Source: Cladosporium sp. IMV 00045 (lineage: Eukaryota; Ascomycota; Dothideomycetes; Cladosporiales; Cladosporiaceae). Taken from it: DNA of 32,747 nucleotides. This document shows, one piece after another, positions 18,347 through 28,800 of this stretch. Made by a program: the position numbers and the translations under genes. A model generated the notes under the pieces. It was not told the origin of the DNA and did no database searches. It was given only the letters and a program-made list of their open reading frames with translations. The stretch lies in contig MSJI02000586.1 of assembly GCA_001931905.2 (NCBI GenBank), positions 1-32,747 on the forward strand. Direction: 5' to 3'. Position 1 is the first letter of the stretch, and each line of letters opens with the position of its first letter.

Positions 18347-21055
18347 ATGGCGTTCGCCCGCAGACAAGGTGGAGCAGATGAGATCTGCGGCCTATACTAC
18401 AGTACTTCGACATCACGATGGCAAACGCAGCGCCATTATCTCCCACAAGTCAAAGTGGCGTCGCACACTACTATTAATGCCATCTGCTACATTACGGCCT
18501 TGCATCAAACTTTCTGCAATTCCAGTGAAGATACGATCTCACAAGCCCGCTACACCTTTCCACTCTACGATGGCGTCGCTGTCAGCGGATATACCATCAA
18601 CTTCGGTGACACCAAGTTGAAAGGCGTCGTCAAACAGAACGAAGCTGCCAAGAAAACATACCAAAACGCAGTCGACAAAGGGGAGACGGCCGGCCTACTA
18701 GAAGCTCTCCCTGCTGGTGTGTTTGGCGTCACACTTGGCAACATACCACCTCGGACGGATGTGCATGTTCATATCACATACTGTGGCGAGCTGAAGCATG
18801 ATGCCAGCGTGGACGGACTCCGCTACACACTCCCTACCAGCATCGCGCCTCGATATGGCGACTATCCTGGAGAACTGCTCCCTTCCACGGCGACGAACGA
18901 GGGCGGGATCAGCATCACAGTCGATGTTGATATGGGCAAGAGCGTGATTCGGAAGATCCAATCACCGTCACATCTTGTGGCTGTTTCGATGGGAGCGTTC
19001 GCTGCTCATGAAGGTGCCCCTTTTGAACCATCTGAAGCTTCCGCCAGCCTGGCCTTGGGATCTGCTGAGCTGGCTGGCGATTTCATCCTTCAACTGGCCA
19101 TTGACAACCTATCTGCTCCCCAGGCTGTCATTGAGCAACATCCCATCCTCTCAAGCCGCGCCGTCATGGCCACACTTGTGCCCAGATTCGAGTTGGACAC
19201 GAGCCACCCAGAAATCGTCTTCATCGCTGACCAATCCGGATCCATGCAAGGCTCGAAAAACACGTCTCTGGTGTCCGCATTGAACATCTTCATCAAGTCC
19301 TTGCCTGTCGGTGTTCGCTTCAACATGTGCGCGTTCGGCAGCGATTACAAATTCCTTTGGCCAAAGTCGAAGGCTTACAATCAAGCCAATATGGAAGAGG
19401 CGATCAGATTCGTCAACACCTTCAACGCTGACTATGGTGGCACTGAGCTGCTGAAACCGGTCAAAGCGGCATTCGAACAAGCTTTGGGTGACCTCCCATT
19501 GGAAATGATGTTGCTCACTGATGGCGAGATCTGGGGCGAAGACCAGCTCTTCGAGAACATCAACAAGCAACTGCAAGGTAGTAAGTCAGGCGCGCGAGTA
19601 TTTGCTCTCGGTATTGGCGACGATGTCTCCCATACCCTTGTTGAAGGGGTTGCGAGGGCTGGCAATGGCTTTGCTCGGTTCGTTAGGCATGACGAGGACA
19701 TTGACAGGAAGGTCATCCGCATGCTCAAGGGTGCATTGTATCCTCATACTACGGACTATCAGGTTGAAGTAGCATACACCGACGATCTTGGAAATGTCGA
19801 CAATGTCGACAAAGATGACGATTTCGAGATTGTTGAGAGGGTCAATTACTGCTTGAACATTGATGGAGACCTTGAAGATGCCGCAAAACCTCTATCGAGC
19901 AAAAACGAAGCCACTGAGGAACGGTCCTACATTGGCGACACCTTGTGCAAGACCATCTCATTCTTCAACGCCAAAGCCGACCTTGACAAGCCTATCAAGA
20001 CCGAGACCGAACAACCGTACACCCATCTCCCTGCCATCGATCCTCCAGGAACACTCCAGGCACCGAGCAATCTGCCATCCTTCTTCCCCTTCAACCGTAC
20101 CACCTTCTACCTCCTGCTCGGACCAGAATCTCCAAGCAAGCACGCAAAGTCGATCACCATCAAAGCCAAATCACCCCAAGGTCCACTGGAGCTCACAATC
20201 GACATTACCCCAAAAGACACTACCGGCACAACCATCCATCAGCTCGCCGCAAAGAAAGCGATACAAGACTTGGAAGAAGGGCGCGGCTGGCTCCACTCCG
20301 CGAAGACCACTCAAGGCGCTCCGGTCAAGGATGTCTACAAGAGTCGTTTCGACGAGCTCGTCGAGCGCGAAGCTGTCCGCCTCGGTGAGCGCTTCCAGGT
20401 CGCTGGGAAATGGACTTCTTTTGTCGCTGTTCAGGACAGCCTCGAGGAAAGCCCGTATGATGCTGGAGAGGACTCAACGGGACCTCCACCTGTCAGACCT
20501 GTTGCCGAGACGGCAATGGCGATGGCAATGCCAACCGGGTCTGTGAGATATCTCATGGGGAGGGCTCCTGTGAACAGATGTGTGATGTCTTCCTCTGTGG
20601 ATGCGTCTCAGGAGATCAACGACCGCATGGAAGAGGCCGAGGACGATAATGAAATGGGGTTCGCTTTGTTCGATGATGGCGACGCGCCAGCTCCCTTGAA
20701 CCAGTATGACAAAAAGACAAGCACAGCAAAAGAACGAGGACTGCACTCGTTGATTGCGTTGCAAAGCTTCTCCGGCGCATGGCATTGGAGTCAGGACCTG
20801 TTCTTCCAAACAGGCATGGACGGGCCCGAACGGAAACCTGATTTTGATCCTGCATTTGGCACTGAGGATGTCATGGCTACTGCTCTTGCAGTCGCGTACA
20901 TGGAGACGAAGTTGGCGGCGGAAAGCGAGGTCTGGGAGATGGTTGTCGCCAAGGCGAAGCAGTGGATGGGCACGCAGGTTGATCCAAGCATTGTGGATGG
21001 TTTGATTGAGGAAGCGACTGTTTTGGTTTCTGAGGGCGCTTGTGCAAGCAGTTGA
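18347..21055 (+). CDS. VIT and von Willebrand factor A domain protein
   Basis: Protein of about 902 residues with the inter-alpha-trypsin-inhibitor heavy chain layout. The frame is open from 18305, but the ATG at 18347 (ACAAAATGG) has the better context and removes 14 atypical residues. The VIT domain covers about 20-150 (DTISQARYTFPLYDGVAV, then GNIPPRTDVHVHITY). The VWA domain covers about 287-460 with an intact metal-ion site: DQSGSM near 292, the Thr of GGTEL near 363 and the Asp of LLTDGE near 390. A C-terminal region (GLHSLIALQSFSGAWHW) resembles the tail of PARP4-like and fungal VIT/VWA proteins. There is no signal peptide, so it is probably cytoplasmic, unlike the animal secreted forms. 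Fungal members have no firm function; a protein-binding or scaffold role is inferred. Confidence 0.9.
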   Translation: MAFARRQGGADEICGLYYSTSTSRWQTQRHYLPQVKVASHTTINAICYITALHQTFCNSSEDTISQARYTFPLYDGVAVSGYTINFGDTKLKGVVKQNEAAKKTYQNAVDKGETAGLLEALPAGVFGVTLGNIPPRTDVHVHITYCGELKHDASVDGLRYTLPTSIAPRYGDYPGELLPSTATNEGGISITVDVDMGKSVIRKIQSPSHLVAVSMGAFAAHEGAPFEPSEASASLALGSAELAGDFILQLAIDNLSAPQAVIEQHPILSSRAVMATLVPRFELDTSHPEIVFIADQSGSMQGSKNTSLVSALNIFIKSLPVGVRFNMCAFGSDYKFLWPKSKAYNQANMEEAIRFVNTFNADYGGTELLKPVKAAFEQALGDLPLEMMLLTDGEIWGEDQLFENINKQLQGSKSGARVFALGIGDDVSHTLVEGVARAGNGFARFVRHDEDIDRKVIRMLKGALYPHTTDYQVEVAYTDDLGNVDNVDKDDDFEIVERVNYCLNIDGDLEDAAKPLSSKNEATEERSYIGDTLCKTISFFNAKADLDKPIKTETEQPYTHLPAIDPPGTLQAPSNLPSFFPFNRTTFYLLLGPESPSKHAKSITIKAKSPQGPLELTIDITPKDTTGTTIHQLAAKKAIQDLEEGRGWLHSAKTTQGAPVKDVYKSRFDELVEREAVRLGERFQVAGKWTSFVAVQDSLEESPYDAGEDSTGPPPVRPVAETAMAMAMPTGSVRYLMGRAPVNRCVMSSSVDASQEINDRMEEAEDDNEMGFALFDDGDAPAPLNQYDKKTSTAKERGLHSLIALQSFSGAWHWSQDLFFQTGMDGPERKPDFDPAFGTEDVMATALAVAYMETKLAAESEVWEMVVAKAKQWMGTQVDPSIVDGLIEEATVLVSEGACASS

Positions 21056-22082
21056 GAGCATGAAGCCTAACAATTAACGATTAATGACCGTAAGGCGGAT
21101 GGAGATATGACACTGGCCTAATGGAAAATAGCTAGGACATAACGAACAGCATCCATCAAGAGTCAACTGCACCCAAGCATACAAATTGCGAAGATGCAAC
21201 CTCCTCGCATAGTTGTAAGTCGATCGCAATCGCAACGGAGATGTCAAATCTTCACTCAAGGCACTGCCACTTCACCTAGATAATAACAATCCTTCGTCTC
21301 TGTATCGTGCAAGGCTCAGCACGCTCAATGGTCCACGTGCACGTCTTGAAGAAAGCGAAGGAACATCATCCCTGCATGGCAATCATTCAAATACGGGGGC
21401 GAAGCACTGGCGTCGACTAGATATTTGCCATAAGTATGTCGCCAAAGCCAAGCCCTAATGTCACAGCATCCGCCCTGCAGATGAGATATACTTTTTTATC
21501 TCAGATCGGAACATGACTAGAAGGCCAAAAAGTCTGCAAGCCAAGCCAGAAGCAAATGCAGGGAAGTGTCTCACAGTTCCCACCTGCGATCTTCTGCCGT
21601 GAGGCCGTGACATCAGAGACATCAACCAAGATCGCCTCAGCCGTGTCGAGTGTCGCCCGTCTGCAGGGCTAAACCGCCTACCAGAATCCTTCAACAGGCA
21701 ATTGACCTATAGCATTTGTTTGGCTTTTCTTCGCCGCGAGATCGTGATGTAATTCAGGGCTAGTCGGCCGCCCTGCGCCTAGGCTGATTTCAGCGTGTTT
21801 GGTTGGTTTAGGTAACTTAAGGTATGAACAAGGCGCAGCCAGCGCAGTCGCCGCCCCTCGCTTCTTTGTTGCATCCTACCTACTAATCGCGCCACTTCAG
21901 GCCTTCCTACTTAACACCTGCAAACCCTCCCCAAGGCATCATTGCATTGTCGCACCTACCTGTTTTGACAAACAGCCCAAATACCAAATATATCATTGCT
22001 TATTACACGACCGCATACCGCATCGGCGACAACGCGCATTTATTCGTAAAACCGCCTGTCGCGACAGGCCAACGACTTCACC
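21056..22082. other. Intergenic, about 1 kb
   Basis: Between two rightward genes; contains the 3' flank of the VIT/VWA gene and the promoter of the Gly/Ser-rich protein. No supported gene, tRNA or repeat was found. A CACGTG hexamer lies near 21332. Confidence 0.45.
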
Positions 22083-22932
22083 ATGAGGTTCCTTCAGACG
22101 CTCTTCCACCTCGTTACCTTCTTCACGGTCATCCAGGCCATCACCCTACCCGCCGCATTCAACTCATTAGTCGAATCAGGATCCGAGCTCCACAAGCGTA
22201 AAGGCGGAGGAGGCGGACGAGCAGGCGGTGGCTCTTCTGGTGGAAGCAGGGGTAGCAGCTCAAGCAGTTCAGGCAGTTCAGGTAGCTCTGGCAGCTCTGG
22301 GAACAGAGGAAGCAGCGGTGGAGCACCCGCCGCTGGCTCTGGTACTCCGCGCAACTTTGGTGGCGGAAGTAGATATGGCGGCGGTGCCGCGACACCCTAC
22401 CGCAACACTGCCGCGAGCAGAAGCAGCTGGCCCGGCCCTACACCGTTCCTGCTGGGCGCTGGCGCGCTTGCTTTGTTCCCTGGTCTCTGGCTTTATGGCG
22501 CGTACGCCTACCCGTACAGCCACAGGAACAACGACGATGATGACCAGAACAACGGCACCGCTGGTACGAGGACTTATCTCAACGAGACTACCAACCAGAA
22601 CGAGACCCGGCCCGTGCAGTGCCTCTGCGCTCAGTACGAGCAGTGCTCTTGCGAGGACAGCACCGACCAGGCGTACCTGAACCAGGTGGCGAACGACAAG
22701 GAGGTTTCTTCCGTCAGGAATGGCACGCTCTGTAAGTTCTGTTCGCATACATGCAATTTCCAGCAGTAGCTAACCTCATTCCACAGACATCAACGGCACC
22801 CTTGCCAACGACACCTCAGCCCCCGGCACGACCAGCGACAGCGCAGCAGGCGGCTTGCAGCAGAGACTCGTCGAGGCTGTTGGCTACTGGCCCATCATCG
22901 TCGGTGTGGCGTATACGATGTGGTTCTTGTAA
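22083..22932 (+). CDS. Secreted or membrane Gly/Ser-rich protein with a CLC...CSC motif
   Basis: Two exons (22083-22731 and 22787-22932) joined across a 55-base intron (GTAAGT donor, GCTAAC branch-type site, CAG acceptor) give 264 residues. Without splicing the frame runs into a spurious stop soon after the donor. The order is: signal peptide (LFHLVTFFTVIQA); a likely Kex2-type LHKR site; a Gly/Ser low-complexity stretch (about 40-115); a hydrophobic segment (FLLGAGALALFPGLWLYGAYA); an Asn-rich glycosylation-prone region with several NxT sites; CLCAQYEQCSCED; then NGTLYINGTL; and a hydrophobic C-terminus (YWPIIVGVAYTMWFL). The C-terminal hydrophobic tail could be a GPI signal or a second membrane helix. 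It resembles a family of uncharacterised Gly-rich fungal proteins (I believe DUF7732), but I cannot confirm that name. Confidence 0.82.
22201..22345 (+). repeat. Gly/Ser-coding low-complexity region
   Basis: Short degenerate repeats of GGCAGTTCA/GGCAGCTCT type encode a run of Gly and Ser in the protein above. Such tracts are prone to length change. Confidence 0.7.
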
Positions 22933-23593
22933 ATTTGATGCAGGAACCCTTACTTGCTTCTTGATAGAGTGCAAGTCTTCATTTCTTACGAAGCATGGCT
23001 ATGATACCCGCATTGGAGATGGGCGACGTGTGTACATATTACTTCCTGGCGCGGGCGGATCTTGCTTGTCTTGTCGTGGATGATGAGGCGAAGGTCTGGG
23101 TGTAGATTATGCTTAATGATTTTCTTTTATGGAATGATCGTCACTTTATGTTTGAAGTGTAATACGTGATAGACCCTCTAAGAGACTACTAAATGGTTGT
23201 GCTGGACACGCTACTGCGAAACCTGAAGACAATGTACAGGATTTCGTTCCACCGTGAAAGCAGAACAACATGCGGCGAAATCATCGCCTTTTCGAAGCTC
23301 CCTTACCTTACTGAACAAGTGGACCGATGTCTTGCAATTCACTCTGACGTTCAACCATCCGCCACTAAAGCAAACGACAACTTGATGTGACTTCATATCA
23401 TGTCAACCCCACTGTACTTTAACGTTCATGTGTTTATTCGATCGAGACGATCTTGAGCTCTGAGCAAAATGTTCTATTTAACCTATTCTCAGTGTTTCCT
23501 CCTCTCTCCCTCTGTCCCCTCATAATATTCCCAATCACCACGAACACATCTATACCCCTACAAAAAGTCACCAAAACCCCCAACATTCGCACA
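22933..23593. other. Intergenic, peroxiredoxin promoter
   Basis: 661 bases between two rightward genes. Nothing recognisable beyond a pyrimidine-rich stretch just before the peroxiredoxin start (about 23490-23590), typical of fungal 5' leader sequence. Confidence 0.45.
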
Positions 23594-24305
23594 ATGGCTC
23601 GTAAGACAAACCCCATCCCCTCCAAAAGAAAAAAACTTCCCCCAAACAAAATAAAAACCGACCAACTAACTAACCCACCACCCAGAACCCACCATCCCAC
23701 CCCTCCCCACCAACCTCCCCATCCCCCAAGACGACAACGCCACCGCCCACCTCCCCAGCAGCGCCTTCCCCTCCCTCCCCCTCCCCTCCACAGCCGGCAA
23801 CAAAGTCGACATCTCCACCCTCTCCGGCCTAAGCATCATCTTCTGCTACCCCCGCACCGCTGCCCCCGGGGAAGAAATCCCCGCCGAATGGGACGCCATC
23901 CCTGGCGCGCGAGGCTGCACGCCGCAAGCGTGCTCGTTCCGCGACGCCTCCGATCGCTTTCTGGCTGATGGCGTCTCGCACATTTTCGGCGTGAGCGCGC
24001 AGCGCACGGAGGAGCAGAGGGAATTCAGGGAGAGGATGGGTTTGCCGTTTCAGTTGCTTAGCGATGAGGGGGGAGAGTTGAGGGGGAAGATGGGGTTGCC
24101 GACTTTTGAGTGGAGGGGGGAGAGGTTGTTGAAGAGGGTGGTTTTGGCGGTGGAGGATGGGGTGGTTGTTAAGGTCTGGTATCCGGTATTTCCGCCGGAT
24201 AGGAGCGCGGAGGAGGTTTTGGAATGGTTGGAGACGGGGGTGGGGAGGAGGGGGTTGGGGACTAGGGCGGAGGCGGATATTTTGAGGAATATGGGAGTGC
24301 AGTAG
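23594..24305 (+). CDS. Peroxiredoxin, PrxQ/BCP-type
   Basis: Thiol peroxidase that reduces hydroperoxides with thioredoxin as the likely reductant. Exon 1 is only seven bases (23594-23600, ATGGCTC), followed by an 85-base intron (GTAAGA donor, ACTAAC branch-type sites, CAG acceptor). Exon 2 runs 23686-24305, giving 208 residues that begin MAQPTIPPLP. The active-site block is GARGCTPQACSFRD, with Cys80 as the peroxidatic and Cys85 as the resolving residue in the CxxxxC spacing of BCP/PrxQ enzymes. FCYPRTAAPG precedes it with a loop longer than in bacterial BCP, a form I associate with fungal members (Dot5-like). Later motifs are FGVSAQ, LPFQLLSDEGGEL and KMGLPT. No targeting peptide is seen; nuclear or cytosolic location is possible. 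Third codon positions are C-heavy at the 5' half and G-heavy at the 3' half. Confidence 0.9.
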
Positions 24306-24827
24306 TGAGAGTTGGGTGTCGGGTTAGAGGGTTCCATGAGTTCTTTCGCATTGCTAAAATAGTGTCTTTGATGTTGTATCAATTTGATTGCAGATATGGC
24401 TTATGTTTGACGACAATGTTCTCATGTTCTTGTCCAATGGCATCTTAGCTGGCCTAGCTGACTAAGAGAATAATTCTTGATGGTATATTGGTTTCTACCA
24501 AGATATTTTGCAAATGCTGGAGTCTATAAATTCAACAGAGTGTGTGTACAAATGCGAAAATCTTTAAGATTCAATCCATTGATCATGCGTACTTGTCTCA
24601 AATGCTCATCGCCTGATCCCATCAATGGAGGACCAGCCCTTGGTTTATATATTTGCACTCTGAATGATGGGGAAACCTCACCACTAATCCTTTCGTTCTC
24701 GTTTCTTCGCAGACTAACGCAGTCGGTGAATTGCCGAGGCCTCATGTGCTTGTTAGGTACTTTGCTTGATCGATATATACAGCATACAAATGAAACCGTT
24801 TAAGCCCTCGTCTAGAAAAATCTGTAT
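24306..24827. other. Convergent intergenic region
   Basis: 522 bases between the stops of the peroxiredoxin and NDUFB8 genes, AT-richer than the flanks. It holds two 3' ends and no supported gene. Confidence 0.5.
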
Positions 24828-25480
24828 CTACTGCTCATCCTCAGCCTTGCGAGCCCTGACGGCATTGGGGCCACCAAGCTCTGCTTCAAGGCCACCGGGG
24901 AATGTGCGAGGAGCGGAGGGCCTGTCGGGGTAGTAGGTCGAGACGATAGTGAGCGCGCCGCAGAAAGCAGCGACGAAAGTGCCCTTGATGAATGTCAGCG
25001 TCTCTCTTTCAAACTCATCGCTCAAACATGCTTACCACGAGGACGGCGCCCCAGCCGGGGGTGAAGTGGGTGTAGGTCTCCGGAGAGAAGACGCCGAGCA
25101 CGTCGTTGTCCTGCAACCTGTGTCAATCGCTTTCCCACCAAATCGTGTACTCTTTATCTTCTCACCTCGTGCACCGGCTCGCCGTAGTTCCTCCTCTCTT
25201 GCGGGTCCCACCACTTTCCATGCGGATCTCTGAATTGCCTCTTGAGGGGCAGGGCTGAGGTTTGCGAGGGATCCGGGTAGTTGCCGTTCATGTTGGGGTC
25301 GCTGCCAGAGAGATCCTCGCTCGCCTGCTCAGCCTGGTCGGCGCTCTTGTCGGGGGTGGCCTCGCGAATGGTGGCCGTGGCATAGCTGCGCGGAAGAGCA
25401 GCGGCGATGCGGGAGACTGGGGTTTGGCGTGCAATTGGGGCGCGCTGCGCAATGCGCAGTGCTCTGAAGGCTGTGGACAT
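24828..25480 (-). CDS. ndufb8: Complex I accessory subunit NDUFB8 (ASHI)
   Basis: Single-pass accessory subunit of the distal membrane arm of NADH:ubiquinone oxidoreductase in the mitochondrial inner membrane. Three exons: 25166-25480, 25036-25110 and 24828-24983, with introns of 55 (GTGAGA...CAG) and 52 bases (GTAAGC...AAG). The sum is 182 codons, 181 residues. An Arg-rich presequence (MSTAFRALRIAQRAP) is followed by a Pro/Asp-rich section, then DPHGKWWDPQERRNYGEP, the family block. Exon 2 gives DNDVLGVFSPETYTHFTPG. Exon 3 gives the membrane helix (GTFVAAFCGALTIVSTYYP) and the conserved DRPSAPRTFPGGLEAELGG. The second acceptor is AAG, but a CTGAC branch-type site lies just upstream and the frame matches the family across the junction. 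Divergent with SWR1. Confidence 0.92.
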
Positions 25481-25835
25481 GCTGTGTGATATGCCTCGGG
25501 GGTGGATTGGCGAGTGTCGGGATGGTGCTGGCACTCAATGCGCGCCTTGGGTGTAGGCCTGTCGTCGCAGACAGAGAGGACGTTCGAGCTTCTGCGCACG
25601 TCCCCGCCAAGTCTCGAGATCTCCGTCAGCGACTGGACTTTGAGGCAGACGAACTTCGCGACACTCTTACGAAAGCACGCGCATTCCCTTCATTGCAGTA
25701 TAACTCGACAACGACAGCCCGCAGCGAAATTCCCGCAACTTCACGATATTCAGCACTCTATTCACCACCACTGGAGTCTCTTTACTGGAATTTCACAATC
25801 GGCTCGATGACGGTTGAGGGGTCCAGGCCACGTTG
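25481..25835. promoter_or_regulatory. Bidirectional promoter between NDUFB8 and SWR1
   Basis: Only 355 bases separate the two start codons, so both promoters and both 5' leaders must share this interval. No TATA box is evident. It contains the short upstream ORF listed next. Confidence 0.6.
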
Positions 25836-25836
25836 A
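25807..25836 (+). other. Upstream ORF overlapping the SWR1 start (TGATG)
   Basis: ATG at 25807 opens nine codons (MTVEGSRPR) and stops at TGA 25834-25836. The A of that stop is the first base of the SWR1 ATG, so stop and start share one base. Neither ATG has a purine at -3. It acts as a uORF only if the transcript starts upstream of 25807. Confidence 0.45.
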
Positions 25837-28800
25837 TGACAGCGCCAGCACCTCCAGATTTGGAGGAAAACACGCCCGCGGAATCGAAACACGACATCAT
25901 CGACGCGTTTCCATCAAAGGAAGGGGACACCGCCGCCGGTGCACCCCAGGAGAATGCTGATGCGCCATCAAATCACGCGACCGGACCGGCAGGCATCAAG
26001 GAGGAAATGTCAAATGGCGTGAATGGACATGCGGCGGAGGGCGATGGAGCGTACGAAAGCTCCGAGACGGCGACGACTCTCCGCCCAGCACCGCAACCTA
26101 GTACGAAGCGCAGGGAGTCGGAGGCAGCAGAGGCAGGCGTTCCTGATGTGAAGGAGAAACTGGACAAAAAGCGCAAGCGAGCACCTTCTCCGCCTTGGCA
26201 GTTTCCTACTGCTGAGACTTCCACGATCAAAACGGCTGATGGGCGACGTGTGTCGGCACGCTTTGGGACGGGAACGAGCACGCCAGTAGCAAGCGAGAGT
26301 GAGGGTCGTGTGCGCAGTAACAGCAGTAGAGCAAACTCGCAATCACGGCCTCCAAGCCCGCCATGGAAGAAGTTTGCTGCCGCAGGTCCGACAACAATTC
26401 AAGTGGATGGCAAGAGGAAGAGCGGTCGCGTCAACAGGGAGGTGACCGGGACGCCGCAGCCGAAGCGTGTAAGCCCACGGACCAAGAAGACCGTGGATAA
26501 ACTGGCAAAGGAGGAGCAGATACCTATGGCAAAGAGCAAGGCAAAGGAGAAAGTGGATACAGATACGCCGATCAAGAAGCCTACAAGAGAATCATCAAGA
26601 CTTTCGCGCGGAACGGGCGACCAAGCTCGTATTGAGGATCTCAAAGCACGAATCGCGGAACTGGAACCCAGCCGATCTTTTGATTCCCCTGATGTAGCCA
26701 TTGATTCCAAATCGACAAGCAAGAAGAAACGCGCCGGCGCTGAAACAGCACGGAGACCCTCGTCGCCCACCTCAGACCGCAAGCTCCGCAAGACAAGCGA
26801 TGCTTCTCACTCCCCCGAAGCCACACGACCAGGGTTGAAGCTCAAACTCCGTCGCCAAAGTAATTTCGTTCCAGTCGCCCCTCCTCATCCTAATGCCATA
26901 CCTCCCTCGCCTCCGAGGCCTCCACGCCTCAACCTTTATCAGGTCATCGAAAATCTGGAGCTTAAGGAGCAACAGCAACCGTACTCTGAGAATGAACGAG
27001 GTCCACCAACGCGAGAAGAGTTTTCCATTCGCCACCAAAAGGCCGCTGAGCAAGAGGCAGTAATGCGACAAAAGCTGCTTGACGCCGCTCAGCCGGGTAA
27101 ACCGCTCAGTGAAGAAGTCTGCAGCATCTATCGAGACGATCAGATACAGAAGGAGCCTCCTCCTCAATACGGTCATCAAGACCATCTCGCTTCACATGCC
27201 TTGTATCTGCGCCACCTGCAGCTGAGGGAGAAACAGAACCATCGACAAATTGCGAAGAAGTTGGCATACGAGGCTCTCGACTATTGGAAAATGAAGCGTG
27301 GACCCACAGAGGAGGATTTAAGAGCCGAGGCGGATAAGATGTTCAAGCTGATCGCAAAGCAAGTTGCTTTTGACATGCGTGCAAAATGGGAGATGGTGCA
27401 GAAATACGTCGATGATCGCAGACGTGCGCAATGGGAAGAGCAGCAAGAGATCAAGCGTCAGGAGCGTCTTAACAAGCAACTGGAGTGGAGTCAAAACATG
27501 GTTGCTCGACAAAGGGGAGAAGCCGGTAGCGATGCTGAGATGTCAGACGCGGATGAAAACAGCATTGGGGATGTCAGTTCGAGTGATCAAGAAAGCTCCT
27601 CTGATGGCGAAGAAGACAGTGAAGAGAACATGACTGACTCGGCAAGCGACGCTGTCTCGGCGGACGAGGAGGAGGATGAAGGTGACATGGATCAGGACGC
27701 CCTGGCCGCCTATCTTGCACAGCGAGATACCAGTCCGCCAAAGCCCAAGTCTCAGACGGTCGACAAGTTATACAACGATGACGAGCAGGATGCAAGCGAT
27801 GAAGAAACCGCTGGCACTGGGGACACGCCGAAAGCACATCGAGATACTGTTGATGAGAGTGCCGCAGAGCCTGACAATGTCGCTTCGGAATCGAACGCAA
27901 CCACCCCTGCCCTCGTTCAGAACGCGCCAGGTTCACCAATGGATGCCGTCGCTTCGGATCAAGCTCCTGACGCCGAAGATTCCGAAGCCAATGGTGAACA
28001 ACCGCAACCTACTTCTAAATCAGCTCATGTGGACCCGGACCGAAAGTCTGACGATGGACTCTCCTCAGACGAGTCGACCGACATGGACTCGGAGGACTAC
28101 GACTCAGATGAGGACATGGACGATTCTAACGACGAAGGTTCCGAGGGAAGCGAGGATGATGACGAGCAGTCCGACTCAAGCGAGGATCCTCGCCACTCCA
28201 ATAGCCTATGGGCGTTGTTCTCCGCTAAAGAAAAGAAAGCTCTCGGTCTGCCGACTCCAGTCACTAGTGCTGAGGAGAATTACATGGAAGAGGAGCGTGA
28301 GGCTGGTCAAACAAAGACGGATTCAGGCGCTCAAGCCAATGCCGCGGAAGGAGAAACACAAGCGCCATCGCTGGAGGTTCAAAACGCGGAAGACAAAGAT
28401 ACGGTAATGGATGATGCAACTGCAGATCTTCCCAATGGAGATGACATGTCATTGCGAGCTCCACACTCGCTTCTTGATACGTCCGCCCCAGGAACGCCTA
28501 TGTCCCAAAGCCGATCGGATACCCAAGGAAAGCCGCACGTATCTCAGCCGACGCTGCTTCGTGGTGACCTACGCTCCTATCAACAGGCCGGTCTTGATTG
28601 GCTTGCCTCTCTTTACCGGAATAAGACCAACGGCATTTTGGCTGACGAGATGGGACTTGGCAAAACGATTCAAACAATCTCACTTCTTGCTTATCTGGCT
28701 GAGCAACATGATGTTTGGGATACTCACCTGGTTATTGTCCCGACATCAGTCATCTTGAATTGGGTGACCGAGTTCCAGAAGTTCTTGCCTGGTTTCCGTG

